A stretch of 17,596 nucleotides of DNA from Fragilaria radians (lineage: Eukaryota > Bacillariophyta > Fragilariophyceae > Fragilariales > Fragilariaceae): positions 15,230-32,825 of the forward strand of contig CAAAJI010000500.1 of NCBI GenBank assembly GCA_900642245.1. Reading direction: 5' to 3'. A model generated the notes under the pieces. The model did not search any database. It was not told the origin of the DNA and was given only the letters and a program-made list of their open reading frames with translations. Below, in pieces: positions 1 to 8,556 of the stretch (positions are counted from its first letter, which is position 1; every line of letters begins with the position of its first letter). The position numbers were made by a program, and so were the translations under genes.

Positions 1-205
1 CTTTCATCCATGACAACAATTTTCATTTAGGCAATAATTTTCATTTCAAAGTCTTAAATTCCTCAATAGCTTAATTCTGCTGTAGTAACAGTCTTGATAA
101 TGAATTACTCGTTGGCTCATTCCATAGGGAATCCATGGCATAGTTACATAGGAGTGCTGATCTAGCCAAATTGGCATTGTAACGCTCACCAGTCTTTCGG
201 AGTTA
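1..205 (-). pseudogene. 3'-end fragment of a LETM1-like gene (broken partial duplicate)
   Basis: This stretch matches about 7246-7449 of the LETM1-like gene and its 3' flank, at roughly 85-90% identity by eye over the coding part. The reading frame matches the last 50 or so residues of that protein: the blocks RKTGE, YNANLARSALLC and YAMDSL, then QQN, can all be read. The copy carries an in-frame TAA where the intact gene encodes QQNYAIEE, and another TAA near 203-205 just before the RKTGE block. Its ancestral stop codon corresponds to 41-43. Homology stops near 205, and everything upstream in the gene is absent, replaced by unrelated sequence leading to the Crinkler-like gene. The 3'-flank similarity continues to base 1, so the duplicated segment extends left of the window. 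It is almost certainly non-functional. Confidence 0.85.
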
Positions 206-321
206 GCGTACAGATCATGTCAAGAAAAGACCAACATTATGGGAGAGGAAAGCAAAACAAATAAAAATGAAAAATTGTTAATTGTAACAATCGTCGTAAT
301 TTTAAAGACTATAACAGTTGC

Positions 322-2166
322 CTAATATTCCCTTTCAAAAGTGTCAGGTGGGAGTAAGCAATTGAAGGATAAATTGGGATTCAACTCAGCCACGTTTATT
401 GATTTCATTCCATCATTAAATTTACTGTTTGAAATAGTTGTTGACACATAATGATCCTTCCAACAAAGTAAGATTAGATAATGAATTTGAATTGCAATAT
501 TTCCTGAAGATAACCCTATAGTATCGAAAAATTCCTTGTAACTTGACACTGCCTTTGCATGACTTTTTGCCTTGGTTGCTTGAATGCAAACCAAATTGTT
601 CTGAACATCTTTGTAATACATGTCAATAAGCGGAAAAGTTTGATCAGAAGGATAATATAAGACACCTGGTTTCATGTTGCTAAACGCAGTGACTTTACGT
701 TCCACATTTTCCAACTTCGCATGAAAATCTTTCCATTCAACACTTCCGTCAATTCTTCCCAATTTCAACTGGACATACTTCCATTGTATCCCAGCCAAAG
801 CATGGAGTTCAAAAATCCTTTTGAGAAAATATGGGTTTACATCTTTAAATTTCACCATATCCTTATTTTCTGAAACCAAGTGTTTCATCACAAAACCAAT
901 GTCAGCATTGGCAATCTTTTTCGTTATGTGACCCAATACATAATCACAGCTGAATTTATACCAACGGGAAGTATATCCGCCAAACTTGTCCGACTCATCG
1001 TGTTCTACAACAAATCTAGCCAACCGATGTGAGAAATTGACCACTTGACCTGTAATTTTCAAGTCCTGTTCCAAACTGTGGTATGACATCAAAATTTTAC
1101 TCAAATCACGGGGCTCAGAAAATAGCTCATTGATTTCGAAGTCACACTTTTCAGCAAATTTTCTCACTATTGAAACATCTGGAGTCAAGGCAATCCGAAT
1201 GAATGGACCATATTCCTTTACTCTTGACCGTATCACATCGTCAGTGGGAAACGTTGTTACCCCAGCAAACTTTCGATATATTTGTCCCATCAAGCGGATC
1301 TGGATCTCACTTGGACAAGGCATGTAAAACATTTGTGCATCTCTTTCTATGCCATGGTGTATACTTGGATTAGGTGACACTGTTGCAATAATCTTACATA
1401 CAATACCTGTTGAAAAAATGGGGAGATTGCCATGACCAGGTTCCCATAGAAGTGTTGTATTTGCATCTGTTAAGGAAACAAGATCCACTTGTCTATGACG
1501 TATCTCCAAAACCTTTTCGAATCGATGCAGAGCAAACCAAAAGGATGACTCCCCATTTACGGTTCGTACGATATATTCGGGCATTGGAAACGATGAGGTT
1601 TTTGACCGTTTTCTCGGAATGTCCTTTTCATTTGTGTCTTCATCAGATATATTTTCAATATCTTCAATATTAATCGCTGACACTTCTGGATCTATCATAA
1701 ATTTGTTTCGACTTAATAGCTCAAATAAATCCTGACGATAGCATAATAAAATAAACTTCCACTGAAACCAAGATTTTGATATGCCTGGATTTCCCGTCAA
1801 TACGCTCCATTGATCGTTTGTAATACTACGGAACAAGGCAATGTCATCAGGACGAATGAACAAAAAGTCCGGAGCCTTACGGGCTGACTCTTGAGGTATT
1901 GCTATTGGAAGTCTCACAACATACAGAGACTGTTCGTAGTCATCTTCAGTGAAAAGTAGTTGCTCTTTAGTCTCCTTTTGTAGGTCATATGCACTCATCC
2001 GTTTCACTTGAATGAAACTTCGATTTTCTTCCCATTCAGCTGCTGAATTCAAGCATTTAATCGTTGCATTCTGAATTGCAATAACCCATGCAGTAAAATC
2101 TTCGTGAACAAAATTCCATATTTGATGGCGAGACAAGAAGTTCGAAAAGGTGTTGACATCCTTCAT
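322..2166 (-). CDS. Crinkler/RHS-like protein: P-loop NTPase with C-terminal nuclease-like domain
   Basis: A 614-residue intronless ORF with an in-frame TGA four codons before its first ATG, which fixes the start. Residues 125-132 (GNPGISKS) form a P-loop like that of Crinkler and RHS proteins, but the third glycine is serine. Residues 280-292 (FYMPCPSEIQIRL) resemble the Crinkler/RHS block usually seen as YMPPW. The C-terminal region around 505-540 (FPLIDMYY, then CIQATKAKSHAKA) matches the restriction-endonuclease-like fold of this superfamily, with D515 and Q529 at the usual metal-site positions. An acidic insert (167-182) is followed by a basic, NLS-like PRKRSK (184-189). No signal peptide is visible. 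Family members are secreted effectors in oomycetes and chytrids; in free-living protists their role is unclear, with defence or conflict with mobile elements proposed. Function here is inferred from motifs only. Confidence 0.72.
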   Translation of the reverse strand: MKDVNTFSNFLSRHQIWNFVHEDFTAWVIAIQNATIKCLNSAAEWEENRSFIQVKRMSAYDLQKETKEQLLFTEDDYEQSLYVVRLPIAIPQESARKAPDFLFIRPDDIALFRSITNDQWSVLTGNPGISKSWFQWKFILLCYRQDLFELLSRNKFMIDPEVSAINIEDIENISDEDTNEKDIPRKRSKTSSFPMPEYIVRTVNGESSFWFALHRFEKVLEIRHRQVDLVSLTDANTTLLWEPGHGNLPIFSTGIVCKIIATVSPNPSIHHGIERDAQMFYMPCPSEIQIRLMGQIYRKFAGVTTFPTDDVIRSRVKEYGPFIRIALTPDVSIVRKFAEKCDFEINELFSEPRDLSKILMSYHSLEQDLKITGQVVNFSHRLARFVVEHDESDKFGGYTSRWYKFSCDYVLGHITKKIANADIGFVMKHLVSENKDMVKFKDVNPYFLKRIFELHALAGIQWKYVQLKLGRIDGSVEWKDFHAKLENVERKVTAFSNMKPGVLYYPSDQTFPLIDMYYKDVQNNLVCIQATKAKSHAKAVSSYKEFFDTIGLSSGNIAIQIHYLILLCWKDHYVSTTISNSKFNDGMKSINVAELNPNLSFNCLLPPDTFEREY

Positions 2167-2595
2167 TGTTCTTCAAATTGGAATGGAATTCAATTATGTC
2201 GGGTTCATAATCCTGATTGAAGCAAGTAACTATCCTGTAGCCTGAACGGATGAGTCGAGTCGAGTCGAAAGTCTTACATGATAACAGAACGGAAACGACT
2301 CACGTTTTTATGCAAAAGCCTACTCGTAACAGCCATTTAAAGGGTTATGGGTTACGTCGGAAGAGTAGCGAAATTTGATTTCACTGATTAATCATCTGAT
2401 ATTCATTATTTGTGATGAAACTTATTGATAGAAAAAAGGTTGCACTTTATGAAATGCTAATTAGATTCAATTTTTCAACGTTGCTGATAATTTAGTGCAT
2501 GATTCTTCTAGCCAAAATGAAAAAAGAATGACAAGGTTGTAGACACATATCTATCTCAATGTGGAATCAACATTGATGTCAATCTGTAGATAGTC
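2167..2595. other. Intergenic region upstream of the Crinkler-like gene
   Basis: About 430 bp of A+T-rich sequence with no gene that I can recognise. It contains a short (GAGTC)3 tract and must hold the promoter of the minus-strand Crinkler-like gene, but no convincing TATA box or other core element is visible. The right part grades into degenerate gag sequence of the next retroelement remnant. No TAF6 first exon was found here. Confidence 0.5.
2252..2266. repeat. (GAGTC)3 short tandem repeat
   Basis: Three perfect tandem copies of GAGTC, followed by GAAAGTC. It lies about 90 bp upstream of the Crinkler-like start codon. Too short to infer a role. Confidence 0.9.
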
Positions 2596-2599
2596 GCAT

Positions 2600-3906
2600 C
2601 TTTTCACCACAAAGTATGCAGGAAATCTTAAAGAATAGGAATAAGACATAGCAAAGGATTGAATACTGATAAGTTAAATCAAATTGATTGAGATTACCAA
2701 GCCATGTAACGGTAACAAGCAAACCTACGAGTCATAAGATGTTGTATTTACAACTACTTCAATGTAGGGAACTCTTAGCGATGATATTTGGATTTGTGAC
2801 AGTGGAGCATGTGAGCATTACTACAAGTTAAATGAAGGCATGTTCAATGTAAAGGACATTGCAGAAAAGATTACAGTTGGCAATGGCAACAGCATGATGG
2901 CAACAAAAAATTTGAAGTCTTTCTCGTTGCGTCATACAACTTAATGGTTCTACTTTGGATATCACCATCAATGAAGTGAAGCATGTTCCTAATTTGTCTG
3001 CTAATTGCTTCAGCATGAACAAGGCCATTAAGAACGGATTATTTGAGCTGTCATGTAATTGAGGATGTGAAACTGAATCGGATTTTGATACTTCAACCTC
3101 ATTTGATTAACAATTTACATGCCAAATTTGGAGATGAAGTTGAAAGCAAAAGAGTGTATCTGGGACTCCAAGGATCAAAATTGTTGATCCAGATGATTAG
3201 ACTGACCTTGTTGACTCAAATCTACAGAGCAAATACCTTTCTGTTGTTGGAATCCTTTTGCATCTTACAAAGTATTCTCTACCTGATTTGTGCAATGTAG
3301 TTTGAGAATTGTCCAGATGGATGGACAAAGCCACAATGGGTACTTATCTAGAAATGTTATGGGTGATCTAATTTGTTAATGACACCAAAAATTTTTGTTT
3401 CAGAATTTAGGAGTCTCCTCATATTTTGTGATAGTGATTGGGCAGGAGATTCAGAGACAAGAATCAGCGTAACCGGCTTCATTGTGTACCTGGTGCATAT
3501 TTCTGTTTGTTGGAGGTCTAAAGCTCAGAGAGGAGTAACTCTTTCAAGCAGTGTGGCGGAATATGTTGCTATTTTGGAAGCAATAAAAGAAACCTGGTTC
3601 ATCTATTACCTAATGCAAGGGATTGGAATCAAAATTGACCTTCCAATTATTGTGAAAGCAGTTAACATTGGGGTGCGATATTTATGGCGCAAAATGCCAC
3701 ATCCAATGTAAGAACTCGTCACGTAGATACCAGGTATCACTACATCCGAGAGAATGTGGAGGATGGAATTGTAAACATTGAATTTGTAAAATCTATTGAA
3801 AATGATTCCGACATTTTAACGAAAATTGATAACCAGGATATTAACGAGAAACACGTGAAGAATGTGGTGAAAAGCACGGTGACTGAATGCTTCTATATAG
3901 GGAGGG
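2600..3906 (+). pseudogene. Copia remnant I: gag/protease fused by deletion to RT end and RNase H
   Basis: A degenerate Copia coding region. At 2618-2665 a decayed CCHC-like patch is readable (CRKS, then RIG and RHSK). From about 2700 the protease region is clear: DVVFT, then DIWICDSGACEHYY with the catalytic DSG intact, then ITVGNGN and AIKNG. At about 3035-3045 the sequence jumps directly to the end of the reverse transcriptase (YLSCHVIED, ILILQPHL), so integrase and the RT catalytic core are deleted. RNase H follows (FCDSDWAGDSETRISVTGF, CWRSKAQ, SSVAEY) up to the HVDTRYH motif. The third RNase H aspartate is lost: the usual DN reads VN near 3660. Stops and frameshifts are frequent. It is related to element C below and cannot encode a working polyprotein. 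Confidence 0.88.
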
Positions 3907-4128
3907 TATTGGAAATACCCCTTACGTTCAGTTGAGTTTAGTTTTCTATTTGTTTAAGGTTATTCATTAGGAATACAGAATATTATCACGAGGTCCATCA
4001 ATTGAAAGATACGGTGAAACCTTTAGTTCAACCTAGTTTTAGCAAAGCACAACTTTGAAGCAGAATCTCTTTTGAAGCTTCTTCCTCATCTTTGTAGTCC
4101 TCTCAACTTGATAGACAATAATTCAACA
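3907..4128 (+). repeat. 3' LTR of Copia remnant I
   Basis: The LTR begins TATTGGAAATACCCCTTACG, immediately after a purine-rich tract (AGGGAGGG) that fits a plus-strand priming site. It ends in ATTCAACA. Both ends match the LTR of element C at 13502-13737: the starts are nearly identical, and the internal block around AAGCTTC...TAGAC followed by TTCAACA is shared. The middle is more diverged. The coding frame of the remnant runs through the boundary. No 5' LTR was seen, so a target-site duplication cannot be tested. Confidence 0.75.
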
Positions 4129-4264
4129 AGGTACTATTTGGAGGGCTAGTTCTGGCAAAGCTTTTGATGGAAATCTGAAGCCATTCTTAAGAAGACTCTT
4201 TGATAGTCAGGCCAAGGTTCTTCAAGACATGAACTAAGAACGCAAGTGCCTATTAGGGCCTATG

Positions 4265-5165
4265 GCAAGTATATCAAGGATGGAGGAGGATTAGGGTGAT
4301 TTTTGGGGGTGCACATGCAAATGCATGTGAGTTGGGCATCAATTTCATTGTACTTGAATACAGCGGTAGAGTATGTGACATATATCCTATGATGCTATCA
4401 AAGATGTACCAATAGTTCATGTTGCACCTGTAGTGCAAGACCAAGGCACTGGAAAGACTCAAATAAAGATAATAAATGAGAATTGAGACACTTCCAATTC
4501 AAAGTATGTGACAATCCTTAATGACAAAGCTGGAATGTGATAACCACATCTTAAACTCAAGGATGTATGTTGCTGAATGCTCAGATGGAAGAACTGAAGA
4601 GTTAATCAGAAACATCATTGCAGAAACCTTATTTCTCAAGTGGAAAATGAAGGAAACTGGTATGTAGTGCTAAATGATATCATAGATCATCAAAATACAG
4701 AAGGCTATATTTCAGGGAACAACGGTTTCATCAGCCTTGAGAATGGCATGAAACAGCTTTGCCAAACTACCCAAGGATGGGAACCTTGTTTGCAATGGAA
4801 AGATCATTCCACAATTTGGATTAAGCTAGAAGACGTAAAGAATGCATACCTGATTGAGGTCATAGAGCATGCAATTGCCAGCAAAATCCATGAAGAACCT
4901 CCCTTTGCATGTTGGTTTCTATTCACCCTGAAGAAAAGAAATATATTCCTCTGAAAAGTCAAAAACAAGTATTGGTAGCTAACTCATAAGTATGGTTTAG
5001 AGATACTAAAGAGTGTCAAACATGTTCTGGAACTTGATCAGAAGAATAGTGATAACCAATTGTGGGAAGTGCTCATGACAGTGATGGCAAACGTTAGGGT
5101 TGCATTTCAAGTCTTTGACGTCAAAGTACGTTGCAGGTAATGTACGCCACAAAAGCAAGTAATTC
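4265..5165 (+). pseudogene. Copia remnant II of a second lineage (protease, linker, start of RT)
   Basis: This remnant belongs to a Copia lineage different from elements I, A, B and C. Protease-like sequence begins near 4304 (GAHANACELG, then NFIVLEYSGRVCDIYP) and continues as DAIKDVPIVHVAPV. The usual catalytic Asp is not visible at its start. After a deletion the frame resumes as AECSDGRTEELI and NIIAETLF. The 104-codon ORF at 4640-4954 follows. Past it comes KYW, a stop, then LTHKYGLEILKSVKHVLELD and NQLWEVLMTVMANVRVAFQV, which is the lead-in to the RT domain. The last traces (DVK, KYVAGN) end near 5150. Stops and frameshifts are scattered throughout. It lies directly upstream of TAF6 on the same strand. 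Confidence 0.8.
4640..4954 (+). pseudogene. Linker region of Copia remnant II with WKD chromodomain-like motif
   Basis: A 104-codon ORF that is the best preserved part of remnant II. It contains NWYVVLNDIIDHQ, then TTQGWEPCLQWKDHSTIW, KLEDVKNAY, EVIEHAIA and a final CWFLFTLKKRN. In intact relatives, as I recall them, this segment lies between integrase and reverse transcriptase and reads VEWKDGSTSWEPLKDLKES followed by EVAEYAV. The WKDG-STSW pattern resembles the core of a chromodomain. The ATG at 4640 is unlikely to be a real start, because the same frame carries retroelement sequence upstream. I do not regard this as a host gene. Confidence 0.75.
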
Positions 5166-5293
5166 TTGTGTCTGTCTATCCGCTATGTATCATGACCTGT
5201 AGAATAGGTATAATGAAAACTGGAGGTGTAGAGTACAGTATTACACGATACTACGAATACACATTGCACACAATTAATACATCAAAAATAGGA

Positions 5294-7012
5294 ATGCAAG
5301 CAGCGGCGAAAGCGGAACTCGCATCCTTGGTCAAGGATCATTTGACTTCACTAGTACGAGAAGCAATATGTGTTCAGCGTCATGCGAAGCGTGCTCGATT
5401 TCATCAAACGTCGGATGATGATGATGGAATAATTCGACATCGATTACATGCCGACGATATTAATTTAGCATTGCAATGGAGAGGTAGCAATGTTTTGTAT
5501 GCTACAGGAACGGTAATTCCTAAAACGAGTGACTCGCAGAAACGAGTTGATTTGAATTCATATTTACGAGACGAAATGCAAGAACGACCACCATCTGAAA
5601 TTGGTTTGACATTACATTGGCTTGCCGTCGATGGTGAACAACCGCGCATACCGCAAAATCCACCCACGACGTCAATGGCAAATCGTGTCGAAGAGGAAGA
5701 GGAAGAAAACGAAGAAGAAAATTACAATGATGACGATATGCACGTTGATGATTACGTTAGTGATAATCAAAACAACGAAGATGTCAACAACAATAACAAC
5801 AGCGGTTATTCTTCTCACTCAACAGCCATCCATCGGACAACCACAAAATCCATGGAGGATGTTCAAGTTCGACAATTATTGCCACGTCTCGTATCGGAAG
5901 AACTTCAACTTTACTTTAGTCAAATTACTTTGGCATTAGAACGGGGAGGATCGACAATCGAAGATCGACAAGCACAAGATGATGCCTTGGAACGAGTAGC
6001 GAAAGATTCTGGTTTGCAAGAACTCGTGCCTTTTTGGGTGCAATATCTTGTGCAGCACCTCCATTGTCACATGGGTCATCCGGAACATTGTCGTACTCTT
6101 ATACGACTAGCTCGATCCTTGTTGAACAATCCCTACCTTCATCTCGAACTTCAGGTATGTCTTGTGTCTATGTGAAATAAGGTTGATGACCATGTAGTCG
6201 TATTCTTGTTACCATCATCAAACTCACGATGTAAACCATCACTCAAATTCTTCAAGCTTCATCAATTGTTGCCTGCAATCATTACAAATGTAGTTGCTAA
6301 GACGTTAACGGATCATCCGGACGGTAATCATTGGGCGTTACGTATTGAGGCAGCCCAAGTTTTGCATCAAGCATGCACCTTGTAAGTGTATAATGAGATG
6401 ATAGATACTGCTTAGCATAGATTTAACAGCCATTCTCGTTTCCCTCTACCATGACTACTGGCTGACTTGCGCGTATCTTGAAAAAAAAAACTCAAGGTTC
6501 GGTGATAAATATGCTTCCTTGAAAGCCACTGTTCTTAAGAAACTTGTCCAGGCAATCGATTTAGATCGTCCTTTGGTCACCATTTTTGGGGGTATGATGG
6601 CAATATCCTACTTTGGCTCCAAGGCTGTGAGTGCATTTATCCTCCCAGTGGCTGTCCCCTATTGGCAAGAATGGTCTGAACGATTGAACGAAACCGAAGA
6701 TCCACGTCATGTAGAGGAAATACATCAATGCCAAAACGCATTGCTGGTACGTTCTGATAATATTTGGTGTAGTAAAGCTGCCTATGAGTCAATCCACCCT
6801 TTCCTCATCCTCCTTTTTGTTTCTTCTCTTTCTTTGGGTATTTCAAACTTGGTCACTTCCAGACGGCACTCGGAGTCTTATTTCGAAGTTCTCATGTGGA
6901 AGACCATGCCAAGGCAATCAATTCTATGGCAGACTTGTTTACTGAGACATTTGGAGATCATATCACTCCCTTACGAAGTGATACTAACGTTTATTCCATG
7001 TGTTTTCTGTAA
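5294..7012 (+). CDS. TAF6: TAF6, TFIID/SAGA subunit with histone fold and HEAT domain (4 exons; true first exon uncertain)
   Basis: TAF6 pairs with TAF9 through a histone fold inside TFIID and supports RNA polymerase II initiation in the nucleus. Exons are 5294-6154, 6257-6381, 6497-6746 and 6863-7012, giving 461 residues. From the ATG at 5294, residues 1-35 match helix 2 of the fold, LHADDINLAL (51-60) matches helix 3, and LTLHWLAVDGEQPRIPQNPP (105-124) is the TAF6 signature after the fold. A Glu/Asp/Asn-rich linker (131-170) follows. LQLYFSQITLALE (205-217), GLQELVPFWVQYL (240-252) and SLLNNPYLHLELQ begin the C-terminal HEAT domain; exon 2 adds LLPAII and HPDGNHWALR. Helix 1 of the fold is missing from this start. 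The frame is open back to GTG 5168, but that part is not recognisable. A splice acceptor at 5290-5291 (AATAG/GA) would fit an unseen upstream exon. Confidence 0.85.
6155..6256 (+). other. TAF6: TAF6 intron (102 bp)
   Basis: Donor CAG/GTATGT and acceptor TTCAAG/CTT. Splicing is in phase 0 and joins LHLELQ to LHQLLPAII, which restores the TAF6 HEAT-domain alignment. Unspliced reading meets a stop after six codons (TGA at 6173-6175). Confidence 0.85.
6382..6496 (+). other. TAF6: TAF6 intron (115 bp)
   Basis: Donor ACCT/GTAAGT and acceptor CTCAAG/GTTC. The junction falls inside a Leu codon (TT/G) and joins HQACTL to FGDKYASLK in frame. A run of ten A residues lies just before the acceptor, which is unusual where a pyrimidine tract is expected; a pyrimidine-rich patch lies further upstream near 6437-6450. 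Confidence 0.82.
6747..6862 (+). other. TAF6: TAF6 intron (116 bp)
   Basis: Donor GCTG/GTACGT and acceptor TTCCAG/ACG, preceded by a strong pyrimidine tract around 6797-6835. Phase 0 splicing joins HQCQNALL to TALGVLFR, which continues the last HEAT repeat. The unspliced frame also stays open but gives a sequence unlike TAF6. Confidence 0.82.
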
Positions 7013-7284
7013 CTTGGCACAAAGGCTTTTGGGTATTCTGTATTCAGAAACTCACTCATGTTTTGGATTGCAAGACAATAATATATGGAAACATCACATA
7101 GATATGTCTGATTGTAATTTTAATTTTATTAGAATCACGCTCCATACTAAGAATGTGTAAGAGCATGTATACCTCGTACATTCAACTAATTATATGCAGA
7201 CAATGAAGTCTATCATGAAATGATTGGCTAGTGATTGCAAAAGGCTTTCGTCCACTACAACGATTTTTCTTTAAATAATAATTA
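7013..7284. other. Convergent 3' intergenic region between TAF6 and the LETM1-like gene
   Basis: A short A+T-rich stretch shared by the 3' ends of two convergent genes. The part nearest the LETM1-like stop (about 7246-7284) is also present at the left end of the window, which shows that the duplication included 3'-flanking DNA. I see no additional gene here. Confidence 0.6.
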
Positions 7285-8556
7285 TCATTTCGAAGTCTTT
7301 GATTCCTCAATGGCATAATTCTGCTGTAGTAACAGTCTCGGTAGGCAATTACTTGTTGGCGCATTTCTTAGGGAATCCATGGCATAGTAACATAAGAGTG
7401 CTGATCTAGCCAAATTGGCATTGTAATACTCACCAGTCTTTCGAATGCGCCGAGAGGGGATGACAGCAGCGTATCGAAGCCAAGAGGATAATTTTTCTCT
7501 CATTTCATCCTCGGAATAACCCAGTGTCCCGATTAAACGATCACTACAGGCTTCTTGAAGGCCTTTTCCACTTAAGCTTTCGATGTCAACTTCCTGATTG
7601 ACAAGGAAGTCATCACTGAGAGACAATGTTTTCATGTGCGCCAAGACAGAGGTCCTGTCGATAAAGTTGGGGATGATACCCTCGAGAGGGCGATTGGGAT
7701 TCCCTGAAATGACATTGGCAAGGCCCTTGGTAAACACACTGGGAAGGGTTACTAGGCTCATCTCACGTGCCTTGGGCTTTTCGGCTAAGAATAGAAATTG
7801 CTCGAGTTGCTTCATGACATACTCTGGACCTGGAAGATGACGATTCAGATCAGGTTGTCGTAGTGATTCAGAAATGGCAATGGATATATTCTTATAGTGT
7901 TCCATCTGTTTCCGCTTCTTCGATCCGGCAAACGGATTGAGCGAAAATTCTGGTACATGTGAGCTCCGATCTAGATTCATCAACATTTTAAGTGTTGCAT
8001 GTGAACGGTCTCGTGACAAGGCCTCCCGTTTGGTTTCACCGAACGATACGGGCTTCTTTGGAAATTGATCGGGTAACATATTCGCAGAATTGAACATTAG
8101 CATATAGGGCATCATCTTAGGGAGGAAGGATGCATAGAATACTAAACTAATTAACTTCTCACGATCACTCTTACCCTTTCGTAAGAATAGGAATTCATCG
8201 AAGGAAATCCCTCCACTAAGTTGAGATAATCGAGATCGGATTTCTTTTGAATCTAATCCCATTTCTTCGAGTTTACTTTTCGTTACCTCTTTATAATATC
8301 TTTGCTTTTGTCGAATCATGTTACATCGTTCATGGTCTGACCTCATGGCTTTGAAAGCATCACTGTAGGAAGTAAAAAAATCTTTGACACCATCCACACA
8401 TTGTGAGACAATATTTCCATTATTGTTTGGATTCATTCCATAAGGATGACCCACAACAATCTCACTACTCATGGAATCTCCAGAGAATACTATCTTCCAT
8501 AATGACATTAGTAGTAACCATCGGATTGTATTGCCAGAGTTCAGGGAGTTTGCCAT
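7285..8556 (-). CDS. LETM1-like protein with ribosome-binding-type domain
   Basis: A 423-residue ORF from the ATG at 8556, with A at -3 and G at +4 around the start; the open frame 13 codons upstream has no ATG. LETM1 family proteins sit in the mitochondrial (or plastid) inner membrane and act in cation/proton exchange and ribosome association. The signature is in two parts. At residues 117-164, ISFDEFLFLRKG is followed by LISLVFYASFLPKMMPYMLMF and ANMLPDQF, the membrane-proximal block usually ending PNMLPSTF. At 309-360, LSLSDDFLV, DIESLSGKGLQEAC, LGYSEDEMREKLSSWL matches the LETM1 domain. Residues 11-24 are hydrophobic and may belong to a targeting peptide. The gene converges on TAF6, with about 270 bp between stops. 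Part of it is duplicated at the left end of the window. Which LETM1 subtype it is, and which organelle it serves, cannot be decided here. Confidence 0.7.
   Translation of the reverse strand: MANSLNSGNTIRWLLLMSLWKIVFSGDSMSSEIVVGHPYGMNPNNNGNIVSQCVDGVKDFFTSYSDAFKAMRSDHERCNMIRQKQRYYKEVTKSKLEEMGLDSKEIRSRLSQLSGGISFDEFLFLRKGKSDREKLISLVFYASFLPKMMPYMLMFNSANMLPDQFPKKPVSFGETKREALSRDRSHATLKMLMNLDRSSHVPEFSLNPFAGSKKRKQMEHYKNISIAISESLRQPDLNRHLPGPEYVMKQLEQFLFLAEKPKAREMSLVTLPSVFTKGLANVISGNPNRPLEGIIPNFIDRTSVLAHMKTLSLSDDFLVNQEVDIESLSGKGLQEACSDRLIGTLGYSEDEMREKLSSWLRYAAVIPSRRIRKTGEYYNANLARSALLCYYAMDSLRNAPTSNCLPRLLLQQNYAIEESKTSK

Noticed and set aside
5168..5293. In-frame upstream extension of TAF6 from GTG 5168 or ATG 5216
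   Set aside because: The frame is open, but the residues (such as SITRYYEYTLHTINTSK) do not clearly match helix 1 of the TAF6 histone fold and the DNA is A+T-rich like an intron; kept only as an alternative.
5404..5667. 87-codon minus-strand ORF within TAF6 exon 1
   Set aside because: A shadow of the opposite strand of a conserved exon.
6982..6988. TACTAAC, a perfect yeast-type branch-point sequence, in the last TAF6 exon
   Set aside because: The only nearby GT (6978) is too close to serve as donor, and no other donor-acceptor pair gives a better TAF6 reading than the stop at 7010-7012.
7598..7840. 80-codon plus-strand ORF within the LETM1-like gene
   Set aside because: It is antisense to a conserved coding region and has no recognisable features.
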